A DNA stretch of 64,000 nt from Dysgonomonas sp. UBA7710 (lineage in GTDB: Bacteria > Bacteroidota > Bacteroidia > Bacteroidales > Dysgonomonadaceae). Made by a program: the position numbers and the translations under genes. Location of the stretch: contig NZ_DLFW01000040.1 in NCBI RefSeq assembly GCF_002482385.1, positions 51,378 to 115,377 of the forward strand, read 5' to 3'. A model generated the notes under the pieces. It saw nothing but the letters and a program-made list of their open reading frames with translations. It was not told the origin of the DNA and did no database searches. This document shows positions 1-8,505 of this stretch, in pieces; the first letter of the stretch is position 1; each line of letters opens with the position of its first letter.

Positions 1-522
1 CAGCAGCCTTTTGTTTTTCCCTATTTTATAGGTATATCTGTGGAAAGCACATCGCAAAGTAGAAGTCACTTCTGCATTTATATCATATTTTTGGAGATAG
101 ACCTGATAATACCCGGGACTGGCCGACTCCTTGTCATGGCTGTAAGCCGAGTAATAAGACTTAGGGGCAATCTCTCCGCTAACAGCAACGAGAGGAACAT
201 AACAAAGATTCCAATGTCCCTTGCTGGTATGGGCAAAAGCATATATAACCGTATCTTCGTACTGGTAACCTGAGCCGCTGCGCCACATGGTGACAGGCGT
301 TACCTGAACCATCGAATTCGGCACTGATGCTCCCGGATAGGCCTCGGCTCCCCATGCCCTGCGGGTTGGTTTATATCCAAGATCGATACTGTCCCAGAGG
401 GTGGTAGTACCAATAAACGGATTGACATAACCGGTGAGACGTTTTTTACTCTCCTGAGCATAACATCCAACTACAATCAGCATTATTGCTCCGATAATGA
501 TAAACTTATTTTTCTTATACAT
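1..522 (-). CDS. GH92 alpha-mannosidase, N-terminal part (runs off the left edge)
   Basis: The first 174 codons are present and stay open to base 1, so the gene continues outside the window. The product starts with a hydrophobic signal segment ending at a Cys (VVGC, about residue 19), followed by VNPFIGT near residue 31, the hallmark opening of glycoside hydrolase family 92. Further on comes FAHTSKGHWNLCYVPL, also typical of the GH92 N-terminal domain. GH92 enzymes are calcium-dependent exo-acting alpha-mannosidases, mostly alpha-1,2 or alpha-1,3, working in the periplasm on imported oligosaccharides. It lies 86 bases downstream of the GH78 gene on the same strand and is probably the next gene of the mannan operon. 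The catalytic domain is not visible, so the linkage cleaved cannot be judged. Confidence 0.85.
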   Translation of the reverse strand, partial: MYKKNKFIIIGAIMLIVVGCYAQESKKRLTGYVNPFIGTTTLWDSIDLGYKPTRRAWGAEAYPGASVPNSMVQVTPVTMWRSGSGYQYEDTVIYAFAHTSKGHWNLCYVPLVAVSGEIAPKSYYSAYSHDKESASPGYYQVYLQKYDINAEVTSTLRCAFHRYTYKIGKNKRLL

Positions 523-608
523 ACTCTTTGATTAAAAACAGGTGAAAACCGAAGATTCTTTAAAGCCTGTTTAATTCAAAACAAAATCCAAACAGGCTCT
601 TTTGCCTC

Positions 609-3251
609 TTACTTTAATGCGAATTTGTATTTATGCTCTCCTGAACCTACATTATACTTATTTTCTCCGGCATAAATAGTTGCAGTAGATCCTGCCGGAA
701 TTTTCACGGTCATTTCTATATTTTTCCCGTTAGCTTTCCATTCAGAGGATATTTTTCCCCGTACGGAATTATATTCGCCTTTTACCCATTCCAGATCGGC
801 AATGAAATATGGCTTTATAATGATATTTTCGAATCCGGGCCTGGATATATCATAATTAATCCCGGCCAGATAGCTGGACATCCATGCACTGACATCACCC
901 ATAAAGACATGGTTTAACGACGCATCGTGGAATTCAGGACTTAACAGCCATGTTTCGGCAAGTGTTGTATAACCTTGGGTCTCTACCCAATATCCCCATG
1001 ACGGAGCTTCTGTTTTGGTTGCCATTTTATAGGCATCTTCCACGTAGCCATATTTACTCAGCATGCGAAGAACTGTTTTGCTTCCAAGCAATCCGAAATC
1101 AAGGAAATGATTATTCTCCGCCACAATTTTTTGAAGATAATCGGCCACTGCCTGCTCTTTACCTTCCGGAACTATCTCCAGATAAAGGGCTATTGCCTGT
1201 GCCGTCTGGGTACCGTTTGCATAAACTGCCGTTTCGGGATTGAAGAACTTCTCGTTTATTATTTTTTTCAGCGATTCCGCCTTTTCTTTATACATGCTTG
1301 CATCTTTGCCCAATATAGTAGCAAAACGTACCATAAGCATGTAATCGAGATAATAATAAAGCGTGGAGGTATAATCGTTAGGAGTCTGCGCCTTGTAATA
1401 TACCCAATCGCCTAATCCGAAAGTAAGGAGCCCGTCTTTCTCGTGATTTTTCAGATACTGCAAGTAATTTAGCATTGTAGGATATAGCCGTTCTATACAG
1501 CGTTTGTCTGCATAATAATCGTATAATGCATTTGGTATGATAAACAGTGCGGCATCCCATACAGGACCCGGCCAGTCGCCAAAACCCCATCCCGATGATG
1601 GGATAATACCCGATATGCCTCCGTTAGAACGCTGATTATCGATGAAGTCGTTCATCCATTTCTCGTAAAATGTAATCCCGTCGAAATTGAGAAGAGCCAG
1701 ATCCATGGCAATATGTGCATCAGCAGTCCATCCGTTCTTCTCGCGTTGAGGGCAATCGGTAGGTATGCTGTGAATATTTCCCCGGTAGCTTTGGTTGGTT
1801 GCAGCCCATATTTTGTTCAGGAGCTTGTTGGAGCTGCTGAAATGTCCCACTTGCGGTATATCCGTATGCAGGAACAAGCCCGTGATATTATCTTCGGTAA
1901 GCGTTACAGGGCGGTCGGTTTTTACTTCTATATATCTGAAACCATGGTAAGTAAATTGAGGTGTGAATTCTTCTTGTTTCCCTGAACCTTTTAGTATGAA
2001 TATATCTGTTTGGAAAACCTCTCCCGGTTTCTCCGGACGATAATAAACATCAATATTTCCCGGTTGCAAACGGCCATCGTCTTTCAGTAATTCTCCATGC
2101 TGCAAAGTAAAGGTTGTACCTCTTTCTCCTTTTACATTCAGACGGCATACTCCTGCTATATTCTCTTTTAAATCAAAAACAAAGATAGTATCACCAAAGG
2201 ATTTTAATAATGCAGGCTTTATTTCTTTTGTTATCCGGATCGGTGGCATCTGCTGGGAAACTATTAATGGAGCCGGACTGTCTGTTATTTTAGCTGCTAT
2301 CCAGTTTTTTTCATCGAAACCTGTATTGTTCCAGCCTTCCTCTTCCAAACGGCCGTCGTATCTGTCGCCACTATATATATTATTATAGATATACGGGCCT
2401 GTATTGGTCTTCCATGTATCATCCGAAGCAATTACGTCCGTAATACCATCTGCATAAGTAATCCTTAATTCGCATAATAAACGAGGACGGCCACGCCAGT
2501 CGGCCCTTTCAAAATCCCAAACAGCCTTGCTCTGACAATTATAGAAGCCATTACCTAATACTACGCCTATGGCGTTGCCGCCTCTGTTTATTAATGACGT
2601 GATATCGTGAGTCGCATATAATATGCGTTTGTTGTAGTGTGTATATCCGGGGTCCAGATAACTATTGCCTACCCTCTCCCCATTGAGAAACATCTCATAA
2701 TAAGCAGTTCCTGAAATATAGAGAGTAGCATGGGCTATATTTTTTTCGACTTTGAATTCTTTTCTGAAAAGTGGTGCCGGCTCATATTCTTTATCATGGG
2801 CATCGGATATCCAGCGGGCATCCCAGTCGGATTGAGATAGTTTTCCCATGCCGAACATATTGATTGTAGAAATACAAGAGTCTCCCTTATTGCCCCAAAC
2901 AGTGACGTCCCAATAGTAACGCTGATGTGATTGCAGCTTTTTATCTCCGGTGTATTCTGAAGAAAGAAACTGACCGTTAGTCATTCCGGAATCCCATATA
3001 TCAGGAGTTCCGGATAGTAATAATGAAGAATCAGTTGCAATTCTGATGCGATACGTTTTCTGGAGGAAGTCTTTAGCATCATTGAGCTTCCAGTTAAACC
3101 GCGGTTGAGGTGTATCCAGACCTAACGGGTTATCGAGGTATTCGCATTGGGCACTTGTAATTGATACTGTTGCATCTTTCTGGCAAGAAGCAAATAAAAG
3201 TGCTATACATATAGCTAGTATATTCAGATGTATCGACCGGGTATTTGTCAT
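609..3251 (-). CDS. GH78 alpha-L-rhamnosidase
   Basis: This 880-residue secreted enzyme should remove terminal alpha-L-rhamnose from glycans. The N-terminus is a lipoprotein signal (LLFASC, Cys23) followed by QKDAT, with no acidic cluster after the Cys, which fits a periplasmic lipoprotein. Early segments (ISGTAYYEMFLNGERVG and LDPGYTHYNKR, roughly residues 180-210) are the beta-sandwich domains found in GH78. The (alpha/alpha)6 barrel carries DCPQRE ending at Glu504 followed by GWTADAH, the conserved GH78 active-site stretch. The C-terminal sheet domain (LEWVKGEYNSVRG) is also typical, and the length is normal for the family. It sits between GH125 and GH92 genes in a mannan PUL, which is unusual and suggests a rhamnose-bearing mannan. 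The family call is firm; the substrate is inferred. Confidence 0.9.
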   Translation of the reverse strand: MTNTRSIHLNILAICIALLFASCQKDATVSITSAQCEYLDNPLGLDTPQPRFNWKLNDAKDFLQKTYRIRIATDSSLLLSGTPDIWDSGMTNGQFLSSEYTGDKKLQSHQRYYWDVTVWGNKGDSCISTINMFGMGKLSQSDWDARWISDAHDKEYEPAPLFRKEFKVEKNIAHATLYISGTAYYEMFLNGERVGNSYLDPGYTHYNKRILYATHDITSLINRGGNAIGVVLGNGFYNCQSKAVWDFERADWRGRPRLLCELRITYADGITDVIASDDTWKTNTGPYIYNNIYSGDRYDGRLEEEGWNNTGFDEKNWIAAKITDSPAPLIVSQQMPPIRITKEIKPALLKSFGDTIFVFDLKENIAGVCRLNVKGERGTTFTLQHGELLKDDGRLQPGNIDVYYRPEKPGEVFQTDIFILKGSGKQEEFTPQFTYHGFRYIEVKTDRPVTLTEDNITGLFLHTDIPQVGHFSSSNKLLNKIWAATNQSYRGNIHSIPTDCPQREKNGWTADAHIAMDLALLNFDGITFYEKWMNDFIDNQRSNGGISGIIPSSGWGFGDWPGPVWDAALFIIPNALYDYYADKRCIERLYPTMLNYLQYLKNHEKDGLLTFGLGDWVYYKAQTPNDYTSTLYYYLDYMLMVRFATILGKDASMYKEKAESLKKIINEKFFNPETAVYANGTQTAQAIALYLEIVPEGKEQAVADYLQKIVAENNHFLDFGLLGSKTVLRMLSKYGYVEDAYKMATKTEAPSWGYWVETQGYTTLAETWLLSPEFHDASLNHVFMGDVSAWMSSYLAGINYDISRPGFENIIIKPYFIADLEWVKGEYNSVRGKISSEWKANGKNIEMTVKIPAGSTATIYAGENKYNVGSGEHKYKFALK

Positions 3252-3323
3252 GGTATTTTAGGTCTTCAGTATTTATACAATGAGTGACAGGAGATTTTTC
3301 CCGCTCCTGCCACTCTATTCTGT

Positions 3324-4808
3324 TTATTTAATGCTATTCAGTAGTTCTACTTTCCCCTCATTAATCTGCTTTAAAATCAACTCTCCGAACAGAGTGTTTT
3401 GCCAGGCAAACCAAGAACGGGTAAAGTTCTTCGGATCATCCTTGTGAAAGGATTCATGCATAAAACCAGTACCGGCATCGGTATTCATCAACATTTCTAT
3501 ACATGTCTTGATTTCTTCATCGTTGTGGCTGGTAAAAGCCTTCATCATAATACTCATTGGCCAAACCATATCGTAACCAATATGAGGCCCCCCAATTCCT
3601 TCTCCGGCCGTACCTTTGAAGAAATAAGGATTGTCTTTGCTCCATACAAATTTCCGCGTATTCTGATAGATAGGATCATTAACATCCACATCTCCTAAAT
3701 AAGCCAAAGACAAAAGGCTGGGAGCATTAGAGTCGTCCATCAGGTACTGGTTGCCAAATCCATCTACTTCGAAAGCATAGATGGTACCGTATTTCGGGTG
3801 ATTGTAAGTTGCATATTTCTTCAAGGCTGTTTCTACTTCCTGAGCCAGGTCGCGACATTCCTGAGCCTGTGCGGGACGGTTACTTACCTCGGACAATATC
3901 TCGGCTGCTTTTCTGAGCGATGTTACAGCAAAGAAGTTGGAAGGTACCAGAAACTGGAAGGTAGTAGCATCATCAGACGGGCGAAAACAGGAGACAATCA
4001 ATCCTACAGGATTTACAGGATTACCTAATCCATCATTGTTTAAAGTATCTAACTGGCGTTCGGTTGTCCTTTGGAATTTGTAAGGCCCTACTCCATCTTT
4101 ACGTTGTTGCTCTTTAAACGTTTTCAGAATATTTGTGATCGCTTGCAACCATTCTTCGTCGAATATACTGGTATCTCCTGTGGTTTTCCAATAGTGATAT
4201 GCCAGACGAAGAGGATAGCAAAGAGAATCGATTTCCCATTTCCGTTCATGCAACTCCGGCTTCATATCCGTAAGGTCACTCATCCACTGGTGATCGGGAT
4301 TAGGATCATGTGGATCTATAAAAGCATTGGCATAGGGATCGATTATAATACATTTGAACTGGCGGCGGATAACACCTGCAAGCATAGCCTTCAATTCAGA
4401 ATCCTGATTTGCCAGTTGTACATAAGGCCAAACCTGTGCTCCCGAGTCGCGTAACCACATCGCATGAATATCACCGGTATAGACCACTGTATCGTCCTTG
4501 CCATCTGTTTTTCGGTAACGCACGGTTGTATCCAGCGTATTAGGAAAACAATTTTCGAACATCCAGGCCAACTTTTGGTTGGTGAGCATTTTTTTTACGC
4601 GGACAATTTCATTCTCCACCGCGTTCGACTTAAAAAAGCGGTCTTTTTGAGGAGGGCGGTTACTCTTGTATTTATTATCCACATTCAACATATTCTCAAT
4701 ATTCGTATTGTCTTTAGGGAGAGCCAGCGTATGCGAAGCCTGTACTTCCCCAGCCATAGAGAGTGCTGCCACTACACTGCACAATAGTGTAAGCTTTTTC
4801 TTTTTCAT
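3324..4808 (-). CDS. GH125 exo-alpha-1,6-mannosidase
   Basis: The 494-residue product has an ordinary signal peptide (cleavage near GEVQA) with no lipobox, so it is likely a soluble periplasmic enzyme. The core matches glycoside hydrolase family 125: GDIHAMWLRDSGAQVWPY, DPHDPNPDHQW, WEIDSLCYPLRLAYHYW (Asp194), EGIGGPHIGYDMVWPMS and MHESFHKDDPKNFTRSWF. GH125 members are metal-independent inverting exo-alpha-1,6-mannosidases that remove single mannoses from non-reducing ends. In Bacteroides yeast-mannan loci this activity trims the alpha-1,6 backbone after GH92 has removed side chains, and the same role fits here beside two GH76 genes and GH92. It is 33 bases downstream of the first GH76 stop and probably co-transcribed. 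I do not assign the catalytic pair because spacing alone does not settle it. Confidence 0.92.
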   Translation of the reverse strand: MKKKKLTLLCSVVAALSMAGEVQASHTLALPKDNTNIENMLNVDNKYKSNRPPQKDRFFKSNAVENEIVRVKKMLTNQKLAWMFENCFPNTLDTTVRYRKTDGKDDTVVYTGDIHAMWLRDSGAQVWPYVQLANQDSELKAMLAGVIRRQFKCIIIDPYANAFIDPHDPNPDHQWMSDLTDMKPELHERKWEIDSLCYPLRLAYHYWKTTGDTSIFDEEWLQAITNILKTFKEQQRKDGVGPYKFQRTTERQLDTLNNDGLGNPVNPVGLIVSCFRPSDDATTFQFLVPSNFFAVTSLRKAAEILSEVSNRPAQAQECRDLAQEVETALKKYATYNHPKYGTIYAFEVDGFGNQYLMDDSNAPSLLSLAYLGDVDVNDPIYQNTRKFVWSKDNPYFFKGTAGEGIGGPHIGYDMVWPMSIMMKAFTSHNDEEIKTCIEMLMNTDAGTGFMHESFHKDDPKNFTRSWFAWQNTLFGELILKQINEGKVELLNSIK

Positions 4809-4841
4809 TTTGCTTGATTTGATTAATTGCTATTAATAAAG

Positions 4842-6041
4842 TTACTTATATTTTTTCAGATTAGCCATACGCCCGTATATTTCAACCATGGCAGCCTGTG
4901 TTAGCAACCATTTTTTTGCATCTTGATTTTTGCCGCTGAAATCTGTACTAAACAAACCGTTCTCATCCCTGGCATTATTCCACGCATAGTCTAAGCTTTT
5001 GCCGAATGCCTCGATATATATTTTATTATTATCCAGATTATATAATTCAATAAATCCTCTTAACATGACTGCAGTAAACCAAACATCACCTTTCTTTATC
5101 ATACGGAATTTCTCCCCGTCTTTTCCTGTGAAATCCGAAAAGAAATAGTTGTAACAGGCCTGTGCTATGTTTTGCGCTTCGACAAGATATTTTTTGTCAT
5201 TTGTCAGTTTATATAATAATGCTGCCGATTGCATCATCTGCCCACTATTGTATGCGTATTTGGCTTTGCTTATTTTGCCGTCTAAACTGATATTATCAAA
5301 ATATAAGTAGTCTGTATCCTGCAAATGGAGCTTAGTCCATTCATATAATTCTTTTCCCTTATGGAAATAAGCACTGTCATTTGTCGCCTGAAAAAGCTTA
5401 AATGCGTATACAGCTCCGGGAGCATTGGAACATGTATTTTTAGACTCTTTTTTTTGTTCGCACCAGTAAATGCCTCCATTCAGTTTTTCATCCGTCCCGC
5501 TTAAAATAAATTCCCATATCAGTTTGGCTTTGTCAAGATAAGCAGTTGTTTTAGTCAACATATAAGTATCGGTGAAGTCAATCCCCAACCATACATTGTC
5601 ATCATAGAAGCGGTCAGATACAGGAGCCGAATTGATATAAGAAGCATAGGCATAGGGAATTCTCTTTGTATCGAAATATTCTTCAAGCCCCGGTAATACC
5701 TGCTTCTCGAGAATTTCGCAGTATTTGTTCTTATCTCCGGCTTCCATCATTACATTGACGGCAGAGAATGTGCCTGAATAGGGCCAAAGATACGAATATT
5801 GATTCGGTCTATTATTTTGTTCATCCGTAGCAAGATAGGTTGCAGTATATTTATTGTCGAAAGGAAAGGTCTCGTGCAATAAATGAGTACCGGGTGCTGA
5901 ATAGTTTTTATAAAGAGAGTCCAGTGTAACCCGGGCTCTCTCTAAGTTTTTATTTCCAGCACCTGCATCATTTACTCTGCCTGCACAACTTATCAGCGTG
6001 AAAACACTAAGAAATGAGAGGAGAACATAGGAAATTCGCAT
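4842..6041 (-). CDS. GH76 alpha-1,6-mannanase (probable periplasmic lipoprotein)
   Basis: This 399-residue lipoprotein (TLISC, then AGRVND) contains the GH76 (alpha/alpha)6 fold. The diagnostic pair of adjacent aspartates is present as RFYDDNVWLG (Asp147-Asp148), preceded by YLWPYSGTFSAVN and followed by GGIYWCEQ. GH76 enzymes are endo-acting alpha-1,6-mannanases that cleave the backbone of fungal-type mannan, using the Asp pair as nucleophile and acid/base. The residues right after the lipobox Cys are not acidic, unlike those of the neighbouring GH76. By the surface-export rule known for Bacteroidota lipoproteins this copy is more likely periplasmic, taking oligosaccharides already imported. 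It lies 21 bases after the second GH76 gene in transcription order. Confidence 0.88.
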   Translation of the reverse strand: MRISYVLLSFLSVFTLISCAGRVNDAGAGNKNLERARVTLDSLYKNYSAPGTHLLHETFPFDNKYTATYLATDEQNNRPNQYSYLWPYSGTFSAVNVMMEAGDKNKYCEILEKQVLPGLEEYFDTKRIPYAYASYINSAPVSDRFYDDNVWLGIDFTDTYMLTKTTAYLDKAKLIWEFILSGTDEKLNGGIYWCEQKKESKNTCSNAPGAVYAFKLFQATNDSAYFHKGKELYEWTKLHLQDTDYLYFDNISLDGKISKAKYAYNSGQMMQSAALLYKLTNDKKYLVEAQNIAQACYNYFFSDFTGKDGEKFRMIKKGDVWFTAVMLRGFIELYNLDNNKIYIEAFGKSLDYAWNNARDENGLFSTDFSGKNQDAKKWLLTQAAMVEIYGRMANLKKYK

Positions 6042-6062
6042 AACACTAGTTTTATTATGTTT

Positions 6063-7259
6063 TTATAAAATACCTTTCTTTTCCAGCAAAGCCATAGCTT
6101 CAATTGTTGTTGCAGCACTGATTGCCGAACGGAGATCACCCCATGCCTCAGTTTCCGTAGGTGTTAACCACCAGGTATAACTAAATTTAATATCCGGAAA
6201 TTTTTGAGTTCCCTTAATCCACATGTACTCCGCATTATTTTTGAGGAATGCCACATAACGGGCCTTATCCGCCTGAGAAAGATCAGGATGCTGGATCAGA
6301 ATCGTGAAATAACGCACAAATATTCCTTTGAACAGGTTACAGTCATGACCTCCTCCATTATCTGATTGTTCGCCATAATCCCTCATTACTCCATTTGTCA
6401 CATTTATATTATAAGTTATATGGTAATTGGTAATACTGAGCGCGTCGTTCCAGTACGTCTTATCGCCGGTAATATCATACAACTCCAATGCCGCTCCCAG
6501 ATATGTGCCAACATCGTAAGAATAATCGTTTCTGGTATCATTTATATTTTCAAATACCCTGCCCGAAGAAATTATTGTACGATAATATTTCATCCAATCA
6601 TATATCCTCTTAGCCCATTGAAGATCGTTTAGGCCTTCTACTACCTCATCCGGATATTTCTTATATCTACGGGCAGCGATAATAGCGGCAGGTCCATTGG
6701 CAGGAATTCCTTTACCGTCACCTTTTACATCTGAATCTTTACGCCATTGAATCCCGCCTCCATCAGTGTCTGTCCATCCTTTCGCAATCCAGTTCCATAA
6801 GTCCCTTGAAGACGCTTCGTATCTCGTATCTCCGGTTGCTTCCAATGCTCTCATATGAGCCAAGCCATGCCAACCCATATCATCATAATATTCATTCTCC
6901 CAATTATTACTATACCAGTTTTTCTGTCTTACTCCTTCATACCAATCATAAATAGCCTGCTTGTATTTATTGTCATTGGTGCGCAGATAGGCATCGACCA
7001 GAACATCCAAGCCGTGTGCTTCGGGCCAATAGTCATTCCATGCAACCTGCCCATCATAAGTATTATTGAAGCAATGACTCGTCGTATTCCAATATCTGTT
7101 TACAAACGAAGTGGTACTACTGTCTACTGCGGCAGCCCAGCTTACTGTATAGAAACCATCCTTTACCTTTATCTGCCCATCAATGTAACCATCATCATAT
7201 TCAACACAGGACGAGAGAATCAATGCTATGATAAAAGGTATTATATATATTTTTTTCAT
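6063..7259 (-). CDS. GH76 alpha-1,6-mannanase (probable surface lipoprotein)
   Basis: The 398-residue product is the canonical GH76 of the locus. It has YYDDMGWHGLAHMRA with the catalytic aspartate pair at Asp126-Asp127, GGGIQWRKDSD, and YSYDVGTYLGAALELYDITG. The lipobox (LILSSC) is followed by VEYDDGYID, an acidic stretch like the surface-export signal described for Bacteroidota lipoproteins. It may therefore be displayed on the cell surface as the endo-enzyme that first cuts mannan for SusCD uptake, leaving the other GH76 for the periplasm. This surface/periplasm pairing of GH76 enzymes is the arrangement described for Bacteroides yeast-mannan PULs. It is the first enzyme gene after the SusE-like gene in the operon. 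Localization is inferred from sequence only. Confidence 0.92.
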   Translation of the reverse strand: MKKIYIIPFIIALILSSCVEYDDGYIDGQIKVKDGFYTVSWAAAVDSSTTSFVNRYWNTTSHCFNNTYDGQVAWNDYWPEAHGLDVLVDAYLRTNDNKYKQAIYDWYEGVRQKNWYSNNWENEYYDDMGWHGLAHMRALEATGDTRYEASSRDLWNWIAKGWTDTDGGGIQWRKDSDVKGDGKGIPANGPAAIIAARRYKKYPDEVVEGLNDLQWAKRIYDWMKYYRTIISSGRVFENINDTRNDYSYDVGTYLGAALELYDITGDKTYWNDALSITNYHITYNINVTNGVMRDYGEQSDNGGGHDCNLFKGIFVRYFTILIQHPDLSQADKARYVAFLKNNAEYMWIKGTQKFPDIKFSYTWWLTPTETEAWGDLRSAISAATTIEAMALLEKKGIL

Positions 7260-7326
7260 AAATATAGCTTTTTATTTTTTACAAGAGCAGGCTATAGACC
7301 TGCCCTTGTTTTTGAATTCTCAATAT

Positions 7327-8460
7327 TTAATTTTTCTGTACGGTATGTGTGTAGTTCGCCCCTCCCTGCATATAAAGGGTAACTGTTACATTTGAATTAT
7401 CCATCTCTCCGGCAAATTTCCATTTATCATCCCATTGAGTCACATTGTCCAATAATTTCACATAGTAATACGATGCAGGCGAATTAGAACTCGGACGGCT
7501 ATCAGTACCATTCAATGTCCCTATCTGTCGTGTTCCCTTATCTGTTTCCAATTGGAATTTGTACCGTTCATCCCTACCCCAGCTTTCTTGTTTAAATTCT
7601 ACATTACCTGTTCCGGCCCAAACTCCTAATCCGACATAGTTCATATCTATAATAACTTTATTATCAGGACAGAACCATACTCCCATTTTTGTTATCCGGG
7701 TCATCGTTGTTCCTTTGTTTGAGAAGTCGAGAGTTATACGGTAAATACCTTTTGCGTCCACTGTAGTAGCTTCGCCATTGTCTGCATCGGCCAATTTTCC
7801 GGCAGCATCAATGTAATATATTTCAGGTTCGCCCGAAGTTCTGTCAACGAATGTATATGTGCCCTGATTGTCCAGTTCTGTATATATTTCAAATTTACCA
7901 TCACCTACATTTTGCATTAATATAGCTTTAGATAGATCCGCTCCGTTCTCGGTAGCTTCTCCGGTAATATATACATTATCAGGAATAACTTCAAATCCTT
8001 CCAGACGTGTTACTACCAGTTTATTTTTTTGCGGACAAACGGCTGAACTGATTCCACGCCAGGAAACAACCGACCAATAGATTGTACCTGTTTCGCCGGT
8101 CGCAATTCCGGCCGCGGAAGATGCCCTGTTTATATCAACATGCGAGATATTAGCATACAACTCCTTGCCATTGTTATCGGAGGCCAGCCTGTAAACAGGA
8201 TTCTCCAAATCAGATTCTTTATAGAATACAACTTCGTATGCAACAAGTTGCCCGTCCTGGGCGTGGCTTTGAGACCACTGGAAACGGAATGATGCTCCCT
8301 GTTGAGAACTCAACTGCAGATTCTGATTGTCTACAGGTGCATATAAGTTGTCCACAGGTGTTACGTTCGGGTCATGATATTCCATATCATCACTTTTGCA
8401 GCCAACCATTACAAGTACGGCGGAAAATAAGATAAGAGCTTTATATATTATAGTTTTCAT
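7327..8460 (-). CDS. SusE/SusF-like surface glycan-binding lipoprotein
   Basis: A 377-residue lipoprotein (VMVGC, followed by KSDDMEY, an acidic surface-export-like tail). The N-terminal third (PVDNLYAPVDNQNLQL..FRFQWSQS) has the SusE-type immunoglobulin-like domain opening. It is followed by two carbohydrate-binding-module-like beta domains, with YITGEATENGADLSKA near residue 165 and a second module from about residue 255. SusE/SusF proteins hold the target glycan at the cell surface without cutting it. The gene directly follows susD in transcription order, the position expected for SusE. No catalytic residues are expected or seen. The exact ligand cannot be read from the sequence, but its neighbours imply alpha-mannan. 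Confidence 0.82.
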   Translation of the reverse strand: MKTIIYKALILFSAVLVMVGCKSDDMEYHDPNVTPVDNLYAPVDNQNLQLSSQQGASFRFQWSQSHAQDGQLVAYEVVFYKESDLENPVYRLASDNNGKELYANISHVDINRASSAAGIATGETGTIYWSVVSWRGISSAVCPQKNKLVVTRLEGFEVIPDNVYITGEATENGADLSKAILMQNVGDGKFEIYTELDNQGTYTFVDRTSGEPEIYYIDAAGKLADADNGEATTVDAKGIYRITLDFSNKGTTMTRITKMGVWFCPDNKVIIDMNYVGLGVWAGTGNVEFKQESWGRDERYKFQLETDKGTRQIGTLNGTDSRPSSNSPASYYYVKLLDNVTQWDDKWKFAGEMDNSNVTVTLYMQGGANYTHTVQKN

Positions 8461-8505
8461 ATTATTTTATATTTTAATATTTATTTAAATAGCTTATAAC
8501 TAATA

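Noticed and set aside
6855..7382. 175-codon plus-strand open frame over the GH76 N-terminus
   Set aside because: It is Ile-rich, antisense to GH76, starts inside one gene and ends in the next; a shadow frame.
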